Of a DNA stretch of 64,000 nucleotides, positions 44,352 to 53,203 are shown one piece after another. A program made the position numbers and the translations under genes. This DNA comes from Mycolicibacterium austroafricanum. Lineage in GTDB: Bacteria; Actinomycetota; Actinomycetes; Mycobacteriales; Mycobacteriaceae. Below the pieces are notes generated by a model. That model was not told where the DNA came from. It made no database searches and worked only from the letters and a program-made list of their open reading frames with translations. Location of the stretch: assembly GCF_000612725.1 (NCBI RefSeq), contig NZ_HG964456.1, positions 248,001 through 312,000 on the forward strand, written 5' to 3'. The stretch's first letter is position 1, and the number at the start of each line of letters is the position of its first letter.

Positions 44352-45413
44352 TTAGCGGGTGGCCGAGCCGACGGCCTGCGCGAGACCGGAGAACCCGTGC
44401 CCGCGCAGGCGCGCGGCCAGACCGTCGTTGATGTCCTTGGCCCACAACCCGCCGCCGTACACAAACCCGGTGTAGCCCTGCAGCAGTGAGGCCCCCGATA
44501 CGATGCGCTCCCACGCGTCGTCGGCCGTCTCGATGCCGCCCACGCTGATCAGCACCAGCCGGTCGCCGACGCGGGCGTACAGGCGGCGCAACACCTCAAG
44601 AGCCCGCCGGGCCACCGGGGGGCCCGAGATCCCGCCCGGTCCCAGGGCGTCCACGCCCGGTGTCGCCAGCCCGGCGCGCGAGATCGTGGTGTTGGTGGCG
44701 ACGATCCCGGCCAACCCCAGTTCCACTGCGAGATCTGCGATCTCGTCGATGTCCTGGTCGGCCAGATCGGGTGCGATCTTGACCAGCACCGGTGTCGAGG
44801 TCTCGGCCAGCACCGCGGACAGGATCGGCCGCAGCGATTCGACCGACTGCAGGTCACGCAGCCCGGGCGTGTTCGGTGAGCTCACGTTGACCACGAGGTA
44901 GGCGGCCAACGGCCCGAGCAGCCGGGCGCTTTCGGCGTAATCCTCGGCCGCGTGTTCGGGCGGTGTCACCTTGGTCTTGCCGATGTTCACCCCGATCGGT
45001 ACATCCGAAGACGTGCGGGTCAGCTGAACCGCCAGTGCGCCGGCGCCGTGATTGTTGAAACCCATGCGGTTCAACAGCGCCCGGTCGGCGGGCAGCCGGA
45101 ACAACCGCGGAGCCGGGTTGCCCGGCTGGGCCTGCGCGGTCACGGTGCCCACCTCGGCGTAGCCGAAACCCAGTGCGCCCCACGCGTGCACCCCGATGCC
45201 GTCCTTGTCGAAGCCGGCGGCCAGGCCGAGTGGCCCCGGGAACCGGGTCCCGAACACCGTGCTGGCCAGGATCGGATCGTGCGGCGCGAGCCGGCGCGCC
45301 AGCCGCCTGCGCACCGGTTCGGCTGTGGTCGCGGCCCGCAGGCCGGCGAACACCCAGGTGTGGATGCGTTCGGGCGGTACCAGGAAAAATGCCTTGCGCA
45401 GCGCGGCGTACAT
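44352..45413 (-). CDS. pyrD: Dihydroorotate dehydrogenase (quinone), class 2
   Basis: 353 residues. Class 2 features: an N-terminal helical extension (LRKAFFLVPPERIHTWVF) for membrane and quinone contact, GLAAGFDKDG, NRMGFNNHG, catalytic Ser in NVSSPNTPGL, ATNTT and the FMN-phosphate segment GGIETADDA. It oxidises dihydroorotate to orotate for pyrimidine synthesis, passing electrons to menaquinone. ATG overlaps the stop of the DUF5703 gene by one base. Confidence 0.96.
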   Translation of the reverse strand: MYAALRKAFFLVPPERIHTWVFAGLRAATTAEPVRRRLARRLAPHDPILASTVFGTRFPGPLGLAAGFDKDGIGVHAWGALGFGYAEVGTVTAQAQPGNPAPRLFRLPADRALLNRMGFNNHGAGALAVQLTRTSSDVPIGVNIGKTKVTPPEHAAEDYAESARLLGPLAAYLVVNVSSPNTPGLRDLQSVESLRPILSAVLAETSTPVLVKIAPDLADQDIDEIADLAVELGLAGIVATNTTISRAGLATPGVDALGPGGISGPPVARRALEVLRRLYARVGDRLVLISVGGIETADDAWERIVSGASLLQGYTGFVYGGGLWAKDINDGLAARLRGHGFSGLAQAVGSATR

Positions 45414-45679
45414 CACAGGCCCGGCTGGTCGGGGGGTCCGGGTGCGGTGTCGGACCGCTTCTTGCGGCGCAGGAGCACCCGTCGCGAGCCGTCGGTGTAG
45501 AGCCGCACGCGGGTCAGCTCCCAACCCCGGTACTCCGCTTCGATCGACAGCCGGATAGATGCGCTGACGCGCGTGACGTCGGGCGGAAGCCGCAGTGGGA
45601 TCCACTCGTACTCGCCCGGATCCTCCGAGACCACCTTGTCCCACGCAGCGGGCATCCGGCCCCGCCACGCCCGGCTCAC
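45413..45679 (-). CDS. DUF5703 small protein
   Basis: 88 residues. GTG at 45679 overlaps the lipoprotein stop (GTGA), and its own stop overlaps pyrD, so the three genes form one operon. The WDKVVSEDPGEYEWIPLRLP opening and Arg/Lys-rich tail (RRVLLRRKKR) match the actinobacterial DUF5703 family. Function unknown. Confidence 0.82.
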   Translation of the reverse strand: MSRAWRGRMPAAWDKVVSEDPGEYEWIPLRLPPDVTRVSASIRLSIEAEYRGWELTRVRLYTDGSRRVLLRRKKRSDTAPGPPDQPGL

Positions 45680-46710
45680 TTGGCCGCCCCGGTGATCACC
45701 TGGACGCCCGCGCCCGCGCCGGACACCACGTAGAGCGTGCCCGAGGCGTCGTCGAAGGCCAGTGAGTTCGGCTGTTGCACGGTTCGATATCGCACCTTCT
45801 CGACGGGGATCCCGGTCGAGAGATCGTAACCAACGACGGTGTTGGTCGCCGTCTGCGCGACCCACGCCAGCCCGTCGTCGTCCCTGGATCCGGCCACCGC
45901 GTAGGGAGCATCCGGCACGGGGTAGCGCTGCCGCAGGATGAGCGGGTTCACGCCGTACACCAGCAGCTCGCCACCGCGGGTGTCGGTGACCAGCACCCGC
46001 CCTGCCCCGTCGGCGGCCATCATGGTGGCGCCCTCACCGGCGCGCAGCGCATGCTCGGACTTGGTGCCGTCGGCGTTCAGGCTCGTCACCGAGGTCTGGC
46101 CCCGGTCCAGCACGACTGCGGTATCACCTTGTGTGACAAGGGCATCCACCCGGGCGAAGGTCTTCAGTTGGGCGCCTACGGTGTTCTCGGAGGTCAGCGT
46201 GTACACCGTCCCGTCGGCGCTGCCCAGCACCAACCGGCCGTCGCCGCGCCGGGCGATCGCGGTGAAGTCCACTCCCTCCCGGCCCTCGACCTCCACCTTC
46301 GTCACATCTGCCGTCGCAATGTCGAGCCGGTAGTAGCCGCCGCGTGTCGACAGGTACGCCCGGCCGTCGTCGTCGCCCGCGATCGCCGTCGCCGGATCCG
46401 CGAGTTCGACCGGCCGCTGCGCGCCGGACTCGGCGACGACGGTGACAGCCGACCCGTCCGGCCCCGAGGACAGCACCAGCAGCGACGCCGTCGCCGCGTC
46501 GAACACCGCCGCCTGCGCGGCGCCGGCCATCGGCCAGACCACCCCGGACGGTGCTGCAGTGACCGGGGGAGAATCGGCGGCACGCGCGGGTTCGATGGTC
46601 GGCGGCGGCGCATCCACCGGATTGGACGAACACCCGGCGACCAGCGTCAACGCCAACGCGGCGATCCCCAGACGGGTCAGCTGAGCCTGCGGGTTTATGT
46701 GGCGCGACAA
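45676..46710 (-). CDS. lppL: Putative lipoprotein with beta-propeller-like repeats (LppL)
   Basis: 344 residues. Signal peptide with lipobox LVAGC (Cys about 26) predicts a lipid-anchored cell-envelope protein. The mature part has repeating Gly-Asp-x-x-VVL strands typical of a WD/NHL-like propeller (GDTAVVLDRGQTSVTSLNADG, DASGTLYVVSGAG). Position upstream of pyrD matches lppL (Rv2138). Role unknown. Confidence 0.85.
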   Translation of the reverse strand: MSRHINPQAQLTRLGIAALALTLVAGCSSNPVDAPPPTIEPARAADSPPVTAAPSGVVWPMAGAAQAAVFDAATASLLVLSSGPDGSAVTVVAESGAQRPVELADPATAIAGDDDGRAYLSTRGGYYRLDIATADVTKVEVEGREGVDFTAIARRGDGRLVLGSADGTVYTLTSENTVGAQLKTFARVDALVTQGDTAVVLDRGQTSVTSLNADGTKSEHALRAGEGATMMAADGAGRVLVTDTRGGELLVYGVNPLILRQRYPVPDAPYAVAGSRDDDGLAWVAQTATNTVVGYDLSTGIPVEKVRYRTVQQPNSLAFDDASGTLYVVSGAGAGVQVITGAAK

Positions 46711-46817
46711 CGGGTAGCTCTCGGTTCGAGTTCGGTGGGAATCGATCGGAGAGCCAGTGTATGCAACGGCGTAGTGGCGGCCCGGGGGCGTCCGGCGAGC
46801 CCAAGGGCGCCGTCGGC

Positions 46818-46834
46818 GGTATGGTACATACCAT
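46818..46834. promoter_or_regulatory. Overlapping palindromes at a start codon
   Basis: GGTATG-GTA-CATACC (46818-46832) and ATGGTA-CA-TACCAT (46821-46834) share the same bases. The first possible ATG (46821) lies inside; the second (46833) follows at once. If translation starts at 46833 this could be an operator just upstream of the start. Confidence 0.45.
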
Positions 46835-47144
46835 GACCCTCGCCGCTGACAGCGAAGTCGCTGGTCGGGGCTTCGCCGTCGAAGTCATCACCACCGGGGT
46901 GCACGCCAGCGGTTTCGGCGAACTCGGCGACGGCCGCAGCTTCTCCTTCCACATGGAACGTCAGACGCTCGTGGTCGAGGTGTACCGGCCGCGGCTGCGT
47001 GGCCCTGTCCCGCAGGCCGAGGACGTCGTGGCCACGGCCAGTCGCAAGCTCACCGACATCGACATGACGGACGAGCGCAGCCTGATCGCCGCCGTACGCG
47101 ACACGATCGCCCACGCCCAGCCGGTTCCCCGCGCCGGGCGTTAG
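46821..47144 (+). CDS. Conserved hypothetical protein (Rv2137c-like)
   Basis: 107 residues from ATG 46821 (103 from ATG 46833); the upstream extension is unlikely. It reads as a compact alpha/beta protein with VEVITTGVHASGFGEL and MERQTLVVEVYRPR. Small size and place between lppL and uppP match Rv2137c. No function can be inferred. Divergent from lppL. Confidence 0.75.
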   Translation: MVHTMTLAADSEVAGRGFAVEVITTGVHASGFGELGDGRSFSFHMERQTLVVEVYRPRLRGPVPQAEDVVATASRKLTDIDMTDERSLIAAVRDTIAHAQPVPRAGR

Positions 47145-47180
47145 CGGCCGCCCGCCCCACTCCACGGTACGGTCGTCGTC

Positions 47181-48029
47181 GTGACGGGGCTGCCTGAGAT
47201 GTCGTGGCTGCAGGTCGTCGTTCTCTCCGTGCTGCAGGGGCTGACCGAGTTTCTTCCCGTCTCGTCGTCGGGGCACCTGGCGATCGCATCGCGCGTCTTC
47301 TTCGAAGACGACGCCGGAGCCTCGTTCACCGCGGTGAGCCAGCTCGGCACCGAGGTTGCCGTGCTCGTGTACTTCGCGCGGGACATCGTGCGCATCGTCA
47401 AGGCCTGGTTCGCCGGTCTGTTCCGGGCCGGGCAGCGCAGCGCCGACTACTGGCTGGGCTGGTGGGTGATCATCGGCACCATCCCGATCAGCGTGGTGGG
47501 TCTGCTGTTCAAGGACGAGATCCGAACGGGTGCCCGCAATCTCTGGCTGGTGGCGACCGCGATGATCGTGTTCTCCTTCGTCATCGCCGCCGCCGAGTAC
47601 TACGGCAGGCAGGCCCGGCGGGTCGAGCAGCTGACGTGGAGAGACAGCATCATCGTCGGTCTGGCCCAGTGTCTCGCGCTGGTGCCCGGGGTGTCGCGGT
47701 CGGGCGCGACGATCAGCGCGGGCCTGTTTCTCGGGATGCATCGTGAGCTCGCCGCCCGGTTCGGATTCCTGCTCGCCATCCCGGCGGTGTTCGCGTCAGG
47801 CCTGTTCTCGCTGCCCGACGCTTTCGAACCGGTCGGGGAGGGCATGAGCGCCAGCGGCGCCCAGCTGTTCGTCTCGATCGTGATCGCGTTCGTGGTGGGC
47901 TATGCCGCGGTCGCGTGGTTCCTGCGGTTCCTGGTGCGGCACAGCATGTACTGGTTCGTCGGCTACCGCATCGTCCTCGGCACCGTGGTGCTGGTTCTAC
48001 TCTCGGCCGGGGTGGTGTCGGCGATATGA
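47181..48029 (+). CDS. uppP: Undecaprenyl-diphosphatase (BacA/UppP)
   Basis: 282 residues, GTG start (a later ATG at 47199 is possible). Signature loops QGLTEFLPVSSSGHL and PGVSRSGATI carry the catalytic Glu, Ser and Arg; six or more hydrophobic helices. It dephosphorylates undecaprenyl (or decaprenyl) diphosphate so that the lipid carrier of cell-wall synthesis is recycled. Followed after 16 bases by the phosphatase gene. Confidence 0.95.
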   Translation: MTGLPEMSWLQVVVLSVLQGLTEFLPVSSSGHLAIASRVFFEDDAGASFTAVSQLGTEVAVLVYFARDIVRIVKAWFAGLFRAGQRSADYWLGWWVIIGTIPISVVGLLFKDEIRTGARNLWLVATAMIVFSFVIAAAEYYGRQARRVEQLTWRDSIIVGLAQCLALVPGVSRSGATISAGLFLGMHRELAARFGFLLAIPAVFASGLFSLPDAFEPVGEGMSASGAQLFVSIVIAFVVGYAAVAWFLRFLVRHSMYWFVGYRIVLGTVVLVLLSAGVVSAI

Positions 48030-48045
48030 CGGGCAGGGAGACGAT

Positions 48046-48750
48046 GTGACGGTTCTTTTGCTGCGGCACGGCCGCTCCACCTCGAACACGGCCCACACGC
48101 TCGCGGGCCGTTCGGAGGGCGTCGACCTCGACGACCGCGGCCGGGAACAGGCATCGGCGCTCGTCGACCGGCTCGAGTCGCTCCCCATCCGCGCGATCGT
48201 GCGCTCCCCGCTGTTGCGGTGCGAACGCACCGTCGAACCCCTGGCTGCCGCGCTCGGCCTGCAGCCGCTGGTCGACGACCGGATCACCGAGGTGGATTAC
48301 GGGGCCTGGACGGGCCGCAAGATCGTCGAGCTGGTCAAGGAGCCGCTGTGGGCGGTGATCCAGCAGCAGCCCAGTGCCGCGGTGTTCCCCGAGGGTGAGG
48401 GGCTGGCCGGCGTGCAGGCCCGCGCCGTCGCCGCGGTGCGCGAACACGACCGCCGGCTGGCGGACGAACACGGCGCCGACGTGCTGTGGATCGCGTGCAC
48501 CCACGGCGACGTCATCAAGTCCGTGCTGGCCGACGCGCTGGGCACACACCTGGACAGCTTCCAGCGCATCAACGCCGACCCGGCCTCGGTCAGCGTCGTC
48601 CGCTACACCCCGGTGCGGCCGTTCGTCATCCATGTCAACCACACCGGCGTCGCGCTGAACGCGGCGCTGTCGGCGCCTCCGTCCACCGGCGAGTCCGAGA
48701 CGGGCGGCGTCCCCAGCGGAGACGCGGTGGTCGGCGGATCCACCGACTGA
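48046..48750 (+). CDS. Histidine phosphatase (Rv2135c-like)
   Basis: 234 residues from GTG 48046 with GGCAGGGAG upstream. Phosphatase motif LLRHGRST at the N-terminus; second catalytic His in ACTHGDVIKS; Glu in ITEVDYG. MSMEG-type MSMEG_4193 and Rv2135c are acid phosphatase-like. The disordered tail (about 205-234) is Ser/Gly-rich. Part of the uppP-phosphatase-DUF3090-SCO1664 series conserved in actinobacteria. Confidence 0.9.
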   Translation: MTVLLLRHGRSTSNTAHTLAGRSEGVDLDDRGREQASALVDRLESLPIRAIVRSPLLRCERTVEPLAAALGLQPLVDDRITEVDYGAWTGRKIVELVKEPLWAVIQQQPSAAVFPEGEGLAGVQARAVAAVREHDRRLADEHGADVLWIACTHGDVIKSVLADALGTHLDSFQRINADPASVSVVRYTPVRPFVIHVNHTGVALNAALSAPPSTGESETGGVPSGDAVVGGSTD

Positions 48751-48787
48751 CGCCGACCGGGCCGTTGCCGGTATTTTGGAAATTGCC

Positions 48788-49372
48788 ATGACCCGCGAAA
48801 TCCACGTCTTCCGTACACCCGACCGCTTCGTGGCCGGGACGGTCGGCCAACCGGGAAACCGGACGTTCTATCTGCAGGCCGTCCACGACAAGCGCGTGGT
48901 CTCCGTGGTGCTGGAAAAACAGCAGGTGGCCGTGCTCGCCGAGCGGATCGCCGCGCTGCTGCTGGAGATCAACCGCCGCTTCGGCACCCCGATCCCGCCG
49001 GAGACCGGCGACGTCGACGATCTGAGCCCGCTGATCACCCCTGTCGACGCCGAGTTCCGGGTCGGCACGATGGGGCTTGGATGGGACTCGGAGGCGCAGA
49101 CCGTGGTGGTGGAACTGCTCGCCGTGTCGGACACCGAGTTCGACGCGTCGGTGGTGCTCGACGACGCAGAGGAGGGGCCCGACGCGGTGCGGGTGTTCCT
49201 GACGCCGGAGTCGGCCCGCCAGTTCGCGACGCGGTCCAATCGGGTCATCTCGGCCGGGCGCCCGCCGTGCCCGCTGTGTGACGAACCGCTGGACCCCGAG
49301 GGGCACATCTGCGTGCGGACCAACGGTTACCGGCGCGGTGCGCTCACCGGGTCCGACGATGACGAGCTGTGA
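48788..49372 (+). CDS. DUF3090 protein (Rv2134c-like)
   Basis: 194 residues from ATG 48788; an in-frame TTG four codons earlier is less likely. Conserved opening REIHVFRTPDRFVAGTVGQPG and a C-terminal zinc-ribbon-like CPLCxEPxxPEGHxC. Function unknown, but always found with the SCO1664-type gene that overlaps its 3' end by 14 bases. Confidence 0.9.
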   Translation: MTREIHVFRTPDRFVAGTVGQPGNRTFYLQAVHDKRVVSVVLEKQQVAVLAERIAALLLEINRRFGTPIPPETGDVDDLSPLITPVDAEFRVGTMGLGWDSEAQTVVVELLAVSDTEFDASVVLDDAEEGPDAVRVFLTPESARQFATRSNRVISAGRPPCPLCDEPLDPEGHICVRTNGYRRGALTGSDDDEL

Positions 49373-50183
49373 TTTCGGGGAGGTGCTGCGCTGCGGCGAA
49401 CTGACCGTGATCGGGCGGATCCGTTCGGCGAGCAACGCCACCTTCCTGTGCGAGGCCACCCTCGGCGCGGACACCTGGCACTGCGTCTACAAGCCGGTTC
49501 GTGGCGAGGCGCCGCTGTGGGACTTTCCCGACGGCACCCTGGCCGGGCGGGAGGTTGCTTCGTATCTGGTCTCGGCTGCCATGGGCTGGAACGTGGTGCC
49601 GTACACCATCATTCGTGACGGCCCGGCCGGTCCGGGCATGGTGCAGCGCTGGGTGGACCAACCCGGGGACGACGACACCGACGACGACCGTGACGACCGG
49701 CCCGCCGGGCCCGATCTGATCGACCTGGTGCCCGCGGGCAGGGTCCCGGCCGGATTCCTGCCGGTGCTGCAGGCCTACGACTACGCGGGTGACGAGGTCA
49801 CCCTGGTGCACGCCGACGACGAGCGGTTGCGCCGCATCGCGGTGTTCGACGTGCTGGTCAACAACGCCGACCGCAAGGGCGGCCATGTGCTGCACGGCGT
49901 CGACGGCGGAGTCTACGGCGTCGACCACGGAGTCACGCTGCACGTCGAGGACAAGCTGCGCACCGTGCTGTGGGGGTGGGCGGGCAAGCCGGTCGACGAC
50001 GAAACCCTTTCGGACGTCGCGAAACTCGGCGACGCGCTGAACGCCGACCTGGGTGCCGAACTGTGCGGCCTGATCACGCCCCGCGAGGTCGCCGCGCTGC
50101 GGGCCAGAGTCGTTGGCCTGCTCGGCAATCCGGTGATGCCGACCCCGGACCGGCGGCGGCCGATCCCATGGCCCGCGTTCTGA
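49359..50183 (+). CDS. SCO1664-family PI3/4-kinase-like protein (Rv2133c-like)
   Basis: 274 residues from ATG 49359. Kinase-like elements: CVYKPVRGEAPLWDFPDGTLAGRE (ATP-site Lys), VLVNNADRKGGHVL (catalytic loop Asn/Asp) and GVDHGVTLH (metal Asp). An acidic insert DDDTDDDRDD near 105-115 is notable. Enzymatic activity unproven. Overlaps DUF3090. Confidence 0.88.
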   Translation: MTSCDFGEVLRCGELTVIGRIRSASNATFLCEATLGADTWHCVYKPVRGEAPLWDFPDGTLAGREVASYLVSAAMGWNVVPYTIIRDGPAGPGMVQRWVDQPGDDDTDDDRDDRPAGPDLIDLVPAGRVPAGFLPVLQAYDYAGDEVTLVHADDERLRRIAVFDVLVNNADRKGGHVLHGVDGGVYGVDHGVTLHVEDKLRTVLWGWAGKPVDDETLSDVAKLGDALNADLGAELCGLITPREVAALRARVVGLLGNPVMPTPDRRRPIPWPAF

Positions 50184-50200
50184 CGTGATCTACTTGCCGG

Positions 50201-50974
50201 GTGATTCTCACCGACGCAGCACTGGCCGCCGCGGTGGCCGAGGAGGCCGGTGAGCTGCTGCTCGCGATGCGCGAGCGGATCGGCGCGGACTTCTACGACC
50301 CCTACGACCTCGGTGATGCAGGGGACAAGCGCGCCAACACGCTGATCCTGGACCGGTTGCACCGGGAGCGCCCGCACGACGCGGTGCTGTCCGAGGAGGC
50401 CGTCGACGACCTGTCCCGGGTCGACGCCGACCGGGTCTGGATCGTCGACCCGGTCGACGGCACCCACGAATACTCCATGCCGGGCCGTGCCGACTGGGCG
50501 GTGCACATCGCGCTGTGGCAGCGCGCCCCACGCACCGGGGCACCCACGATCACCGACGCCGCAGTGGCGCTGCCCGCGCGCGGCGAGGTCTACCGCACCG
50601 ACACCGTCACCCCGCCCCCGCCGCGCGCCGAAGGCCCGATCCGCGTCACCGCCAGCTCGAACCGGCCGCCCGCGGTGCTGTGGCGGCTGCGCGAACAACT
50701 CGACATCGAGCTGGTCCGGATCGGATCGGCCGGCGCGAAGGCGATGGCGGTGGTGCGCGGCGACGTCGACGCCTACCTGCACGCGGGCGGCCAGTGGGAG
50801 TGGGATTCGGCCGCCCCGGCCGGGGTGCTGTGGGCCGCCGGGATGCACGCCTCCCGCATCGACGGCTCCCCACTGATCTACAACCGCCGCGACCCCTACC
50901 TGCCGGACCTGTTGATGTGTCGGCCCGAGGTGGCCGGGGTTCTGCTGGAGGGGATCTGGTCGGCGTACCGGTGA
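50201..50974 (+). CDS. cysQ: 3'(2'),5'-bisphosphate nucleotidase (CysQ)
   Basis: 257 residues, GTG start. Inositol-monophosphatase superfamily motifs: SEEAVDD, DPVDGTHEY (metal site) and WEWDSAAPAG. It removes the 3'-phosphate from PAP/PAPS made during sulfate activation and may also act on inositol phosphates. Directly upstream of mshC, matching Rv2131c-Rv2130c. Confidence 0.93.
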   Translation: MILTDAALAAAVAEEAGELLLAMRERIGADFYDPYDLGDAGDKRANTLILDRLHRERPHDAVLSEEAVDDLSRVDADRVWIVDPVDGTHEYSMPGRADWAVHIALWQRAPRTGAPTITDAAVALPARGEVYRTDTVTPPPPRAEGPIRVTASSNRPPAVLWRLREQLDIELVRIGSAGAKAMAVVRGDVDAYLHAGGQWEWDSAAPAGVLWAAGMHASRIDGSPLIYNRRDPYLPDLLMCRPEVAGVLLEGIWSAYR

Positions 50975-51056
50975 CGAGGCCGGCGACTGGTGGGAATGGA
51001 CGGGAATGAATCAGCCGTCGGATTTGTCGCACACGTCGATGTCTAGAGTCGAGGCT

Positions 51057-52295
51057 ATGCATTCGTGGTCCGCACCGAACGTGCCTGCGCTGCCGGGGCG
51101 CGGGCCGCAGTTGCGGCTCTACGACAGCGCGGATCGACAGGTGCGCCCGGTGGCGCCCGGCGCCACCGCCACGATGTACGTGTGTGGCATCACGCCGTAT
51201 GACGCCACCCACCTCGGGCACGCGGCGACCTACCTGACGTTCGATCTGGTGCACCGGCTGTGGCGCGACAGCGGCCACGACGTGCACTACGTGCAGAACA
51301 TCACCGACGTCGACGACCCGCTGTTCGAACGCGCGCAGCGCGACGGGATCGGGTGGCGCGAGCTCGGAGACCGCGAGACGGAGCTGTTCCGCGAGGACAT
51401 GGCGGCCCTGCGGGTGTTGCCGCCCCGTGACTACGTGGCCGCCACCGAGGCGATCGCCGAGGTCGTCGAGCTGGTGGAGAAGATGCTGGCCGCCGGCGCC
51501 GCCTATGTGGTCGACGACCCGCAGTACCCGGACGTGTATTTCCGTGCCGACGCCACCGTGCAGTTCGGCTACGAGTCGGGTTACGACCGCGACACCATGC
51601 TGGCCCTGTTCGCCGAGCGCGGCGGCGACCCCGACCGTCCCGGAAAGAGCGACCCGCTGGACGCGCTGCTGTGGCTGGCCGAGCGGCCCGGCGAACCCAG
51701 CTGGCCGTCGCCGTTCGGTCCCGGACGCCCGGGCTGGCACGTCGAGTGCGCGGCGATCGCACTCAGCCGCATCGGGACGGGCCTCGACATCCAGGGCGGC
51801 GGCAGCGACCTGATCTTCCCGCACCACGAGTTCTCTGCCGCGCACGCCGAATGCGTCACCGGTGAGCGGCGTTTCGCCCGCCACTACGTCCACGCGGGCA
51901 TGATCGGCTGGGACGGGCACAAGATGTCCAAGAGCCGCGGCAACCTGGTGCTGGTGTCGCAGCTGCGCCGCGACGGTGTCGATCCGGCCGCGATCCGGCT
52001 CGGACTGTTCGCCGGGCACTACCGCGACGACCGGTTCTGGAGCCCCGCGGTACTCGACGAGGCGCTGGCGCGCCTGCACCGCTGGCGCAGTGCAACGGCG
52101 CTGGCGGGCGCCCCCGACGCCACCGACGTCGTCGCGCGGGTGCGGCGCTACCTCGCCGACGATCTTGACACCCCCAAAGCGCTTGCCGCGCTGGATGGTT
52201 GGGCCACCGACGCGTTGACCTACGGTGGCTACGACGCGACCGCCGGAACGACGGTCGCCACCGCCGTCGACGCGCTGCTCGGCATTGCGCTGTAA
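51057..52295 (+). CDS. mshC: Cysteine:GlcN-Ins ligase (mycothiol biosynthesis)
   Basis: 412 residues from ATG 51057, the size and N-terminus (MHSWSAPNVPALPGRGP) usual for MshC; an ATG 17 codons earlier is not needed. Class I ligase motifs: zinc Cys in CGITPYD, HLGHA, WHVECAA, and KMSKS. It joins cysteine to glucosaminyl-inositol in mycothiol synthesis, marking the host as an actinobacterium. Confidence 0.96.
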   Translation: MHSWSAPNVPALPGRGPQLRLYDSADRQVRPVAPGATATMYVCGITPYDATHLGHAATYLTFDLVHRLWRDSGHDVHYVQNITDVDDPLFERAQRDGIGWRELGDRETELFREDMAALRVLPPRDYVAATEAIAEVVELVEKMLAAGAAYVVDDPQYPDVYFRADATVQFGYESGYDRDTMLALFAERGGDPDRPGKSDPLDALLWLAERPGEPSWPSPFGPGRPGWHVECAAIALSRIGTGLDIQGGGSDLIFPHHEFSAAHAECVTGERRFARHYVHAGMIGWDGHKMSKSRGNLVLVSQLRRDGVDPAAIRLGLFAGHYRDDRFWSPAVLDEALARLHRWRSATALAGAPDATDVVARVRRYLADDLDTPKALAALDGWATDALTYGGYDATAGTTVATAVDALLGIAL

Positions 52296-52324
52296 ACCAC
52301 CGGCCGTGGAGTAGGTTTCCGGCC

Positions 52325-53203
52325 ATGGGAGCCGTGGCCGGAAAGACCGTGTTCATCACCGGCGGCGCGCGCGGTGTCGGTGCGGAGGTGGCGCGGCGCC
52401 TGCACGCCAAGGGGGCCCGCCTGGTGCTCACCGATCTCGACGAGGCGCCGCTGACCGAACTGCGTGACTCGCTCGGCCCCGACCGCGTGCACACCATCGT
52501 CGCCGACGTCCGTGAGCTGACGGCGATGGAGGCCGCCGCCGCGAGCGCCGTCGACCGGTTCGGTGGCATCGACATCGTGATGGCCAACGCCGGGATCGCG
52601 ACCTACGGTTCGGTACTGCAGGTCGATCCCGAGGCCTTCCGCACCCTGATGGACGTCAACGTCATGGGTGTGTTCCACACCGTGCGGGCCACGTTGCCGT
52701 CGGTGCTGGAGCGGCGCGGCTATGTGCTGATCGTCTCGTCGCTGGCCGCGTACGCCGCCGCGCCGGGCCTGGCGCCCTACAACGCCGCCAAGGCCGCCGT
52801 CGAGCACTTCGCCAACGCGCTGCGCCTCGAGGTCGGTTTCCGCGGCGTCGCCGTCGGCTCGGCACACATGTCCTGGATCGACACCCCGCTGGTGCGCGAC
52901 ACCAAGGCCGATCTGCCGACGTTCGCCGAGATGCTGAGCCGGCTGCCGTTCCCGCTGAACCAGACGACGTCGGTCGAGGCGTGCGGGGAGGCCTTCGTCA
53001 CCGGGATCGAGCAGCGCAAGCGCCAGATCAACTGTCCCGGCTGGGTCGGGGTGCTGCGTTGGCTCAAATCGCTGCTCTCCACGCCGATCGGCGAACAACA
53101 GGTGCTGAAGTTCGTGCCCGACCTGCTCCCGCGGATGGACGCCGAAGTCGCCGCGCTCGGGCGGTCGATGGGCACCAGGACCCAGCGATTGGAGGAGCGT
53201 TGA
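52325..53203 (+). CDS. Short-chain dehydrogenase/reductase (Rv2129c-like)
   Basis: 292 residues. TGGARGVGAE cofactor site near residues 13-22, NAG, and catalytic YNAAK; LTDLDE after strand 2 suggests NAD(H). A C-terminal extension of about 50 residues is typical for this mycobacterial group. 29 bases after mshC and overlapping the next gene by one base (TGATG). Confidence 0.92.
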   Translation: MGAVAGKTVFITGGARGVGAEVARRLHAKGARLVLTDLDEAPLTELRDSLGPDRVHTIVADVRELTAMEAAAASAVDRFGGIDIVMANAGIATYGSVLQVDPEAFRTLMDVNVMGVFHTVRATLPSVLERRGYVLIVSSLAAYAAAPGLAPYNAAKAAVEHFANALRLEVGFRGVAVGSAHMSWIDTPLVRDTKADLPTFAEMLSRLPFPLNQTTSVEACGEAFVTGIEQRKRQINCPGWVGVLRWLKSLLSTPIGEQQVLKFVPDLLPRMDAEVAALGRSMGTRTQRLEER

